A stretch of 5,123 nucleotides of DNA, from the NCBI GenBank assembly GCA_018712905.1, contig DVGD01000163.1, positions 1-5,123 on the forward strand, written 5' to 3'. This document shows positions 1 to 5,123 of the stretch, piece by piece. The notes below the pieces were generated by a model. That model searched no databases, was not told the origin of the DNA, and saw only the letters and a list, made by a program, of their open reading frames with translations. This DNA is from Candidatus Avoscillospira stercoripullorum (lineage in GTDB: Bacteria; Bacillota; Clostridia; Oscillospirales; Oscillospiraceae). Position 1 is the stretch's first letter. Each line of letters starts with the position of its first letter. The translations under genes and the position numbers were made by a program.

Positions 1-1899
1 ATCCGCGTCAAGAGCGCGTCGGTGCGGGAATCTCTCCAGAAGATCATCTCCTCGCCCACCTACGCCAAGTACCTCCGGGAACCCATCATCACCATCCGCT
101 CGGATCGATTTGTGGTGCCGGTGAAAAGCGAATGTAAATCCGCCATTCCCGGCCTGGTGCACGATGTTTCCTCCTCGGGCAATACCTTTTTCATCGAGCC
201 CATGCAGGCGGTCAATGCCAATAACGACCTGCGGGAGCTTTTTGCCAAGGAGCGCAAGGAGATCGAGCGGATCCTGGCCGAGCTCTCCGCCGAGGCCGCC
301 GGCTACCAGGAGAATATCAACCAGAACTTTGAAATCCTGGTGGGGCTGGATGTGATCTTCGCCCGGGCAAAGCTGAGCTTTCAGATGAAGGCTGTGGAGC
401 CCCAGATCCGGGAGGACGGGAAGATCGAGCTCAAAAATGCCCGCCATCCCCTGATTGATAAGAAGACTGTGGTGCCCATCACCGTGCGCCTGGGCGACGA
501 CTTTGACACCATGGTCATCACCGGCCCCAACACCGGCGGTAAGACCGTCACCCTCAAGACCATGGGGCTTCTCACCCTGATGGCCGAGTGCGGCATGCAC
601 ATTCCGGCGGACGACGGCAGCTGTATTTCCCTTTATGACCGGGTGCTGGCCGACATCGGCGACGAGCAGTCCATTGAGCAGTCCCTGTCCACCTTCTCGG
701 CGCATATGCGAAACATTGTGGAGATCATTGGCCAGTGCGACGGAAAGTCCCTGGTGCTCTTTGATGAATTGGGCGCCGGTACCGACCCGGCCGAGGGCGC
801 GGCGCTGGCCATTGCCCTGATCCAGCACTGCCGGACACTGGGCGCCAATGTGGCCGCCACCACCCACTATGCTGAGCTCAAGCTCTTTGCCATGCGCACG
901 CCGGGCGTCATCAACGCCTCCTGTGAGTTCAACGTGGAGACGCTTCAGCCCACCTACCGGCTTCTGATCGGCGTGCCGGGCAAGTCCAATGCCTTCGCCA
1001 TTTCCCGCAAGCTGGGGCTGCCGGAGGAAATCATTACGGCCGCCGGCAATCTGGTCAGCGAGAACGACGCCAGCTTTGAAGACGTCTTAAACCAGCTGGA
1101 GCAGCAGCGCCAGGCCATGGAGGCTGCCCGCGCCGAGGCGGAAGCCCTTCGCCTGGAGACGGAAAAGCGGCAAAAGCAGTCGGAGGAGTACTTCCGGGAG
1201 ATCCAGAAGGAGCGGGAAAAGGCCGTTGCTAAGGCGCGCCAGGAGGCGCAGCACATCATCGACGACGCCCGCCGCACCGCTAACGCCGTCTCCGAGGAGC
1301 TCAAGGAGCTTCGCAAGCAGATGCGCGATACCGCCGACGCCCAGGGCGTCAATCTCCGCCAGGCGGAGCTGCGCCACAGCCTCAACGAGGCCGAGGAAAA
1401 GCTGGCGGTAAAGCGGGAGGCGCCCAAGCGCCCCGCACCCAGCCGCGCCATCCGCGTGGGCGATACGGTGGAGCTTTTAAAGCTGGGCTCCAAGGCCACG
1501 GTGCTTGCCATCAACAAGGACGGCTCCTACCAGCTCCAGGCCGGAATCCTCAAGGTCAACGCCAAGCCGGAGGAGGTCTACCTTCTGGAGCAGCAGCCTA
1601 ACCAGAGCGTGAAAAAGATCATCGATTCCAGTAAGCGGGAACTGCGCATGAAGGCGGCCAGCCCGGAGCTGGATATCCGCGGCATGACCACCGACGAGAT
1701 GCAGGGCGTTTTGGGCATGTTCCTGGACAACGCGTATCTTGCCAATCTGCCCTCTGTCCGCATCATCCACGGCAAGGGCACCGGCGCGCTTCGCGCCGCG
1801 GTGCATGCCGAGCTGAAACGATCCAAGTATGTCAAACGTTTCCGCCTGGGCTCCTATGGGGAAGGGGAGGATGGAGTCACCATCGTCGAATTTGCATAA
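1..1899 (+). CDS. mutS2: MutS2 family ATPase with Smr domain (5'-truncated by window edge)
   Basis: This is the C-terminal 632 residues of MutS2. The frame is open from base 1, so the GTG at 22 is not the true start. Family members are about 780-790 residues, so roughly 150 N-terminal residues lie upstream. Counting from base 1, the clamp/lever region is followed by Walker A GPNTGGKT at residues 175-182 and Walker B LVLFDE at 251-256, the MutS-type ABC ATPase signature. A charged coiled coil runs over about 358-475, a small beta domain (IRVGDTVELL onward) over about 484-530, and a C-terminal Smr domain carries LDIRG at 557-561 and HGKGTGALR at 590-598. MutS2 lacks the mismatch-recognition domain of MutS. 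Known roles in the family are splitting of collided ribosomes (Bacillus subtilis) and binding of branched DNA or suppression of recombination (other species). All visible motifs are intact. No terminator follows its stop, so transcripts probably read into the next gene. Confidence 0.96.
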   Translation: MRVKSASVRESLQKIISSPTYAKYLREPIITIRSDRFVVPVKSECKSAIPGLVHDVSSSGNTFFIEPMQAVNANNDLRELFAKERKEIERILAELSAEAAGYQENINQNFEILVGLDVIFARAKLSFQMKAVEPQIREDGKIELKNARHPLIDKKTVVPITVRLGDDFDTMVITGPNTGGKTVTLKTMGLLTLMAECGMHIPADDGSCISLYDRVLADIGDEQSIEQSLSTFSAHMRNIVEIIGQCDGKSLVLFDELGAGTDPAEGAALAIALIQHCRTLGANVAATTHYAELKLFAMRTPGVINASCEFNVETLQPTYRLLIGVPGKSNAFAISRKLGLPEEIITAAGNLVSENDASFEDVLNQLEQQRQAMEAARAEAEALRLETEKRQKQSEEYFREIQKEREKAVAKARQEAQHIIDDARRTANAVSEELKELRKQMRDTADAQGVNLRQAELRHSLNEAEEKLAVKREAPKRPAPSRAIRVGDTVELLKLGSKATVLAINKDGSYQLQAGILKVNAKPEEVYLLEQQPNQSVKKIIDSSKRELRMKAASPELDIRGMTTDEMQGVLGMFLDNAYLANLPSVRIIHGKGTGALRAAVHAELKRSKYVKRFRLGSYGEGEDGVTIVEFA

Positions 1900-1905
1900 T
1901 CGTGA

Positions 1906-1933
1906 TTGACATTTTTATAATATTTGCTAAAAT
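1906..1933 (+). promoter_or_regulatory. Sigma-A-type extended -10 promoter for the HPr-like gene
   Basis: A perfect -35 hexamer TTGACA (1906-1911) is followed by a 16-base spacer and the -10 hexamer TAAAAT (1928-1933, 5 of 6 matches). The spacer ends in TGC, giving the TGn extended -10 motif at 1925-1927. The region is strongly AT-rich against GC-rich flanking genes. Transcription would start near 1940, leaving a leader of about 30 bases. The promoter begins just 7 bases after the mutS2 stop. It is inferred from sequence only. Confidence 0.82.
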
Positions 1934-1956
1934 AAAGAACATACACAGATTGCGAT

Positions 1957-1962
1957 AAGGAG
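1957..1962 (+). promoter_or_regulatory. Ribosome binding site of the HPr-like gene
   Basis: AAGGAG lies 9 bases before the ATG at 1972, a normal spacing. It decides the start. An out-of-frame ATG at 1967 is only 4 bases away and opens just a 9-codon reading frame, and the in-frame ATG at 1978 is 15 bases away. Starting at 1972 also puts the landmark residues at exactly the standard HPr positions 15 and 46. Confidence 0.8.
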
Positions 1963-1971
1963 TGTCATGCG

Positions 1972-2232
1972 ATGTATATGCAGCAATCAATTGTAAAGTG
2001 CGAGTCCGGCCTCTATAACCGGCAGGCTACCTACTTCATTCAGAAGGCCAACGAGTATAAGTCCAGCATCTGGATTGAGGTGGAAGATCGCCGCATTAAC
2101 GCAAAGAGCTTGCTCGGTGTGCTCTCCATGGGAATCACCAAGGGGACGAGAATCAGCCTGATCGCAGAAGGACCCGACGAGGAAGAGGCTGTAAACACGC
2201 TGACGGAAATGCTGGCAAAGGAAATTTTCTGA
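1972..2232 (+). CDS. HPr/Crh-like protein with Tyr in place of the catalytic His15
   Basis: This 86-residue protein has the length and motif order of HPr, the PTS phosphocarrier. The active-site loop, normally SGIHARPAT, reads SGLYNRQAT at residues 12-20. His15 is therefore Tyr, Ala16 is Asn, Arg17 is kept and Pro18 is Gln. The regulatory-serine region NAKSLLGVLSMGITKG (43-58) is well conserved, with Ser46 at the canonical position, and a typical HPr C-terminal half follows (AEGPDEEEAVNTL). Without His15 it should not carry phosphate from Enzyme I to Enzyme II. Retained Ser46 is what HPr kinase/phosphorylase modifies in HPr and in Bacillus Crh, where position 15 is Gln. By analogy it may be a CcpA co-effector or another target-binding regulator in the cytoplasm; this is inference. 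It has its own promoter and terminator and no PTS gene nearby. Family membership is very likely, function uncertain. I assign no symbol because neither ptsH nor crh is demonstrated. Confidence 0.9.
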   Translation: MYMQQSIVKCESGLYNRQATYFIQKANEYKSSIWIEVEDRRINAKSLLGVLSMGITKGTRISLIAEGPDEEEAVNTLTEMLAKEIF

Positions 2233-2245
2233 TTGATGAACAATT

Positions 2246-2282
2246 AACTGCCTCAAAAACGGCTGTTTTTGAGGCAGTTTTT
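2246..2282 (+). terminator. Strong intrinsic terminator after the HPr-like gene
   Basis: A perfect 15-base-pair stem (2246-2260 with 2265-2279) closes a 4-base GGCT loop. The 3' arm runs into a T tract at 2278-2282. It begins 13 bases after the HPr-like stop codon. It should end transcripts from both the HPr-like promoter and mutS2 readthrough. It lies only 18 bases upstream of the preferred uvrC start at 2301, and 3 bases upstream of the alternative ATG at 2286. On the minus strand the T-run after the stem is poor, so the forward direction is favoured. Confidence 0.92.
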
Positions 2283-2300
2283 CGTATGGAAGCAGATACT

Positions 2301-4160
2301 ATGACTTTTGAGCAACTCAAGGAAAAAGCCCACTCTCTGCCCCTGGAGCCTGGGGTCTATCTCATGCAGGATCAGTCCAATACGGTGATCTACGTGGGCA
2401 AGGCCAAGAAACTGCGCAACCGCGTGAGCCAATACTTTCAAGATTCTGCCTCCCACACGGCCAAGACTCGCCGTATGGTGTCCCAGATCGACCATTTTGA
2501 CGTCATCGTGGCGCGGACGGAATTTGAGGCTTTGGTGCTGGAGTGCTCTCTCATCAAGCGCCACATGCCCAAGTACAACATTCTCCTCAAGGATGACAAG
2601 GGCTATCCGTATCTTCGCATCGACCGGCGGGAAGAATATCCGGTGATGGAGATTGTCAGCCGGGTCACCGGGGACGGGGCGGACTACTTCGGACCCTTCG
2701 GCGGCCGGTCGGTGACCTCCCAGCTCATGGACACTCTGCGCCTTACGTTCCATCTTCCGGGGTGCAGCAAGGTCTTCCCCCGGGACTTGGGCAAGGAGCG
2801 GCCATGCCTCAACTACCATATGAACAACTGCGACGGCTGGTGCCAATTGGGGAAATCGCCTCAGGAATACCGCGCCAGAATGGATCAGGTGGTTTTACTT
2901 CTGAAGGGAAAGCACCAGACCGTGGCCGATGACCTGCGCCGGGAGATGGAGGAAGCGGCGGAGGCGCTGGAGTTTGAGCGGGCGGCGCTTCTGCGCGACC
3001 GGCTTTTGGCCATTGAGAATCTCGGCAAGAAGCAGCTGGTCACGGCGGGCACCATGGCGCATACCGATGTCATCGGCTACAGTCAGAATACGGCCAAGGG
3101 CTGCTTCTCGGTGCTCCACTACGTGGACGGCAGCCTCCTCGATAAGGACTATGAAATTGTCGCGGCGTCGGACAGCGTGGAGGAGGCCGTCTCCACCCTG
3201 GTCAAGCAGTATTATCTCTCCCGCAACTGTGTGCCCAAGGAGATCCTGCTCCCGGTGGAGATGGAGGACGCCGAGCTCTTTGCCCAGCTCCTCCAGGAGA
3301 CTTACCAAAAGCGCGTGCATATCCGTGTGCCCCAGCGGGGCGACGGGGTGCGGCTGGTGTTTCTGGCCAATAAAAATGCCGCCGAGGAGGCAGAACGCAT
3401 CACCTCCCGGGAGGAGAAGCGCTCCGGCACCGTGGAGCAGCTTCGGACGCTCCTCAAGCTGGAAAACCCCATTGTACGCATGGAATCCTATGATATCTCC
3501 AACACGGCCGGCACCGATATCGTGGCGTCCATGGTGGTTTTCGTCCAGGGAAAGCCCTCCAAGAAGGATTATAAGCGCTTCAAGCTCCGGGACATGGCAG
3601 GCCAGGACGACTATGGCTCCATGCGCCAGGTCTTGACGCGGCGATTTACTCGGTATCTCCATGGAGATGCCGGCTTTGCGGAGAAGCCGGATTTGCTGCT
3701 CATTGACGGCGGCGTGGTGCACGCCCAGACGGCGGAGGCCGTGCTCGCAGAGCTGGGGCTTTCCTTCCCGGTCTACGGCATGGTCAAGGACGACCGCCAC
3801 CGCACCCGGGCGCTGGTGCGTGCCGACGGCAGCGAGATCGGCATCCAGACCCTGCCGCCGGTCTTTGCCCTCATCGGCCAGATTCAAGAGGAGACCCACC
3901 GCTTTGCCATCACCTATCACAGAAGCCTCCAGAGCCGCCATATGCGCGAATCGGTACTCGATCAGATTCCCGGGGTGGGGGAGGTGCGCAAGAAGGCGCT
4001 GCTCACCAAATTTCGAACGGTATCCGCCATTGAGAAGGCCGATGAGGCGCAGCTTGCCCAGGTGATCCCGGCCTCCGCCGCCAAGGCGGTCTATGAATTT
4101 TTCCAGGAAAGACGAGGAGAGAATGCATGCGCGTCATCACAGGATCCGCCCGAGGCGTAA
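2301..4160 (+). CDS. uvrC: UvrABC excinuclease subunit C
   Basis: UvrC makes the dual incisions around bulky DNA lesions in nucleotide excision repair, acting with UvrB. The product is 619 residues from the ATG at 2301, in the usual range of about 590-620. The domains follow the family order: N-terminal GIY-YIG nuclease (GVY at 18-20, IYVGKAKKLRNR from 30); four cysteines at 155, 169, 177 and 181, matching the proposed iron-sulfur cluster ligands; a UVR helical hairpin at about 210-239 that contacts UvrB; an RNase H-like nuclease with SYDISN (Asp398), LLIDGG (Asp469) and EETHRFAI (His533); and a helix-hairpin-helix region at about 553-588. The catalytic residues look intact. I prefer 2301 because MTFEQLKEKA resembles the family N-terminus and a weak GGAAG lies 8 bases before it. 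The ATG at 2286, adding 5 residues, sits almost on the upstream terminator. No dedicated promoter is visible. The end overlaps rsmD by 34 bases. Confidence 0.97.
   Translation: MTFEQLKEKAHSLPLEPGVYLMQDQSNTVIYVGKAKKLRNRVSQYFQDSASHTAKTRRMVSQIDHFDVIVARTEFEALVLECSLIKRHMPKYNILLKDDKGYPYLRIDRREEYPVMEIVSRVTGDGADYFGPFGGRSVTSQLMDTLRLTFHLPGCSKVFPRDLGKERPCLNYHMNNCDGWCQLGKSPQEYRARMDQVVLLLKGKHQTVADDLRREMEEAAEALEFERAALLRDRLLAIENLGKKQLVTAGTMAHTDVIGYSQNTAKGCFSVLHYVDGSLLDKDYEIVAASDSVEEAVSTLVKQYYLSRNCVPKEILLPVEMEDAELFAQLLQETYQKRVHIRVPQRGDGVRLVFLANKNAAEEAERITSREEKRSGTVEQLRTLLKLENPIVRMESYDISNTAGTDIVASMVVFVQGKPSKKDYKRFKLRDMAGQDDYGSMRQVLTRRFTRYLHGDAGFAEKPDLLLIDGGVVHAQTAEAVLAELGLSFPVYGMVKDDRHRTRALVRADGSEIGIQTLPPVFALIGQIQEETHRFAITYHRSLQSRHMRESVLDQIPGVGEVRKKALLTKFRTVSAIEKADEAQLAQVIPASAAKAVYEFFQERRGENACASSQDPPEA
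4114..4119 (+). promoter_or_regulatory. Ribosome binding site of rsmD, inside uvrC
   Basis: GAGGAG lies within the last codons of uvrC, 7 bases before the ATG at 4127. It supports 4127 over the out-of-frame ATG at 4123. Ribosomes finishing uvrC pass over this site, which suggests translational coupling. Confidence 0.8.
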
Positions 4161-4669
4161 GGCTCAAAACGCCAGACGGGCTTTTGACCCGCCCCACCAC
4201 CGACCGGGTCAAGGAAGCCGTATTTTCCATCATTCAGTTTGAGGTGGAGGGAAGCAACGTCCTCGATCTCTTTGCCGGAACCGGTCAGATGGGCATTGAA
4301 GCCCTGAGCCGCGGCGCTTCGGGAGCCGTCTTTGTGGACGAGCGGCGGGACGCCTGCGATCTGGTGCGGGAAAACTTAAAACGCACGCGCCTTTCCGAGC
4401 GTGCACAGGTGGTGCAGACAGACTATTTTGCCTATCTCAAATCCTGCCGAAAGTCCTTTGATCTGATCTTTTTAGACCCGCCCTACAGGGAAAAATTTTT
4501 AGAAAATGCATTAAAATCCATCTCGGAAATTGACATTCTTTCTGACCGTGGTATAATAATCTGCGAAAGACCCGCAGAAAAGGCGCTGGAGACAGAGCTT
4601 CCCGGCCTCACCCGCGGGAAAGACTATCGCTACGGAAAGACGTGGATCACGCTCTTCCGCAAAGGATGA
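4127..4669 (+). CDS. rsmD: 16S rRNA (guanine-N2)-methyltransferase RsmD
   Basis: RsmD methylates N2 of a guanine in 16S rRNA (G966 in E. coli numbering) in the small ribosomal subunit, using S-adenosylmethionine. The 180-residue product has the usual family length. Its start MRVITGSARG is the typical RsmD N-terminus, followed by RPTTDRVKEAVFSI (22-35). The S-adenosylmethionine-binding motif I is VLDLFAGTGQMGIEALSRGA (45-64), and the catalytic motif IFLDPPY ends at 120, with DPPY at 117-120, as in amino-group methyltransferases. The start overlaps the uvrC end by 34 bases in another frame, and the stop is 5 bases before coaD. rsmD next to coaD is a common arrangement in Firmicutes. The last third is noticeably more AT-rich than the rest and holds an apparent promoter for coaD. 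Confidence in family and start is high. Confidence 0.96.
   Translation: MRVITGSARGVRLKTPDGLLTRPTTDRVKEAVFSIIQFEVEGSNVLDLFAGTGQMGIEALSRGASGAVFVDERRDACDLVRENLKRTRLSERAQVVQTDYFAYLKSCRKSFDLIFLDPPYREKFLENALKSISEIDILSDRGIIICERPAEKALETELPGLTRGKDYRYGKTWITLFRKG
4530..4557 (+). promoter_or_regulatory. Consensus extended -10 promoter inside rsmD, probably for coaD
   Basis: A perfect TTGACA (4530-4535), a 16-base spacer and a perfect TATAAT (4552-4557) are preceded by TGG (4549-4551), the extended -10 motif. Transcription would begin near 4564, about 110 bases before the coaD ATG. Upstream there are A/T tracts at 4491-4500, 4503-4506 and 4513-4516, starting roughly one helical turn apart, like an UP element or bent DNA. 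The -10 box is written with two successive ATA isoleucine codons, whereas nearly all other isoleucines I read here are ATC or ATT. Function is inferred from sequence. Confidence 0.72.
4560..4578 (+). other. Hairpin at the predicted 5' end of the coaD transcript
   Basis: TCTGCG (4560-4565) pairs fully with CGCAGA (4573-4578) around a 7-base loop. It falls at the predicted transcription start of the internal rsmD promoter, so part of the left arm may be missing from that RNA. It has no T tract and is not a terminator. It lies inside rsmD codons and may be chance. Confidence 0.35.
4661..4666 (+). promoter_or_regulatory. Ribosome binding site of coaD, at the rsmD 3' end
   Basis: AAAGGA lies 8 bases before the ATG at 4675 and decides that start. 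The in-frame ATG at 4666 overlaps the rsmD stop as ATGA, but it would leave the ribosome binding site abutting the start codon. It would also add three residues absent from typical CoaD N-termini. Confidence 0.65.
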
Positions 4670-4674
4670 ATCCC

Positions 4675-5123
4675 ATGAGTATCGCCATCTATCCCGGCAG
4701 CTTTGATCCCATCACCAACGGTCATCTCAATATCATTGCCCGGGCTGCCAAGAGCTTTGATCAGCTCATCGTCTGCGTCATGGTCAATGGGGACAAGCAT
4801 CCCATGTTTTCCCTCGAGGAGCGGGTGGAGATGATTCGCCGGGTGACCCAGGACATGGAAAATGTGGAGGTGGATTCCTCCGACGCCCTGTTGGCAGACT
4901 ATGCCCGGCGCAGAAACGCCCGGGTCATCATCAAGGGCTTGCGCGCCATGTCGGACTTCGAGCGAGAGTTTCAGATGGCGATTATCAACCACAAGCTCAA
5001 CCCGGGACTGGATACCATGTTTTTAACGGCAGAGCATCAGTTTATGTATTTGAGTTCCAGCGTGGTCAAGGAAATGGGACATTATCAGGTGGATCTCACG
5101 GACTTCTTGCCCAAGGAGATCAT
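4675..5123 (+). CDS. coaD: Phosphopantetheine adenylyltransferase (3'-truncated by window edge)
   Basis: CoaD joins 4'-phosphopantetheine and ATP to give dephospho-CoA and pyrophosphate, the penultimate step of coenzyme A synthesis, in the cytoplasm. The window holds 149 complete codons; the family is about 160 residues, so only a short C-terminal tail is missing. The start MSIAIYPGSFDPITNGH contains the nucleotidyltransferase signature, with Ser9 and the TNGH motif ending in His17. Further conserved blocks are KHPMFSLEERVEM (41-53), IIKGLRAMSDFERE (85-98), and LSSSVVKE followed by DLTDFLPKEI near the end. The KGLRA block has Lys where E. coli has Arg88, a conservative change. The gene follows rsmD after 5 bases and probably has two transcripts, one from the uvrC-rsmD run and one from the promoter inside rsmD. 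Confidence 0.96.
   Translation, partial: MSIAIYPGSFDPITNGHLNIIARAAKSFDQLIVCVMVNGDKHPMFSLEERVEMIRRVTQDMENVEVDSSDALLADYARRRNARVIIKGLRAMSDFEREFQMAIINHKLNPGLDTMFLTAEHQFMYLSSSVVKEMGHYQVDLTDFLPKEI

Noticed and set aside
22..24. GTG as the start codon of the first gene
   Set aside because: The frame is open and MutS2-like before it, and the product would lack about 155 N-terminal residues. The gene clearly starts upstream of the window.
954..1517. Minus-strand open frame of 187 codons opposite mutS2
   Set aside because: It has a Ser/Arg-rich composition mirroring the coiled-coil codons of mutS2. It shows no recognisable domain and is fully covered by a real gene.
1916..1921. Perfect TATAAT near the HPr-like gene
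   Set aside because: It is only 4 bases downstream of TTGACA, and no other -35 box lies about 17 bases upstream. The TAAAAT at 1928 with TGn fits better.
1900..1971. CcpA-binding cre site or other operator at the HPr-like promoter
   Set aside because: I looked for a TGNAANCGNNNNCA-type palindrome and found no acceptable match. Imperfect AT-rich symmetry around the -10 box is within chance.
1967..1996. Nine-codon leader reading frame overlapping the HPr-like start
   Set aside because: Its ATG is only 4 bases from AAGGAG, and the peptide (MRCICSNQL) has no attenuator-like feature.
2253..2846. Minus-strand open frame of 197 codons covering the terminator and the uvrC start
   Set aside because: It mostly opposes the conserved GIY-YIG domain of uvrC, runs through the terminator, and shows no motif.
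2895..3941. Long open frame of 348 codons on the minus strand opposite uvrC
   Set aside because: It lies wholly opposite well-conserved uvrC codons, and its translation shows no recognisable motifs. It is the kind of shadow expected in GC-rich coding DNA.
4611..4618. CCCGCGGG palindrome near the rsmD end
   Set aside because: It is an isolated 8-base GC palindrome in coding sequence, with no partner copy or nearby structure.

Overview
The window is a compact, all-forward-strand stretch of bacterial chromosome carrying housekeeping genes. It suggests a GC-rich member of the Clostridia (Bacillota), probably close to the Oscillospiraceae/Ruminococcaceae. The reasons are a MutS2 with a C-terminal Smr domain, an HPr/Crh-type protein with a conserved Ser46 region, AAGGAG-type ribosome binding sites, and protein sequences that resemble Firmicutes homologues by eye. 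The lineage is inferred; no database search was possible.

Layout: (1) 1-1899, the C-terminal four fifths of mutS2, whose start lies upstream of the window. (2) 1900-1971, an AT-rich intergenic region with a strong extended -10 promoter and a good ribosome binding site. (3) 1972-2232, a small HPr-fold protein in which the phospho-accepting His15 is Tyr while Ser46 is kept. (4) 2246-2282, a strong intrinsic terminator. (5) 2301-4160, uvrC, starting almost directly after the terminator. (6) 4127-4669, rsmD, overlapping the end of uvrC. (7) 4675 to the window end, coaD, lacking only its last residues. There is no gene-free stretch longer than about 75 bases.

How the genes relate: mutS2 (ribosome-collision rescue / recombination control) and uvrC (nucleotide excision repair) flank a promoter-HPr-terminator unit that looks like an independent regulatory gene of carbon metabolism. 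uvrC, rsmD (16S rRNA methylation) and coaD (coenzyme A synthesis) follow as a tightly packed, probably co-transcribed and translationally coupled run. coaD also appears to have its own near-perfect promoter buried in the rsmD coding sequence.

The points most worth a second look are the Tyr15 HPr-like protein, the internal consensus promoter in rsmD, and the terminator abutting uvrC with no visible uvrC promoter. I saw no mobile elements, CRISPR arrays, tRNA or rRNA genes, and no wholly new multi-gene system.
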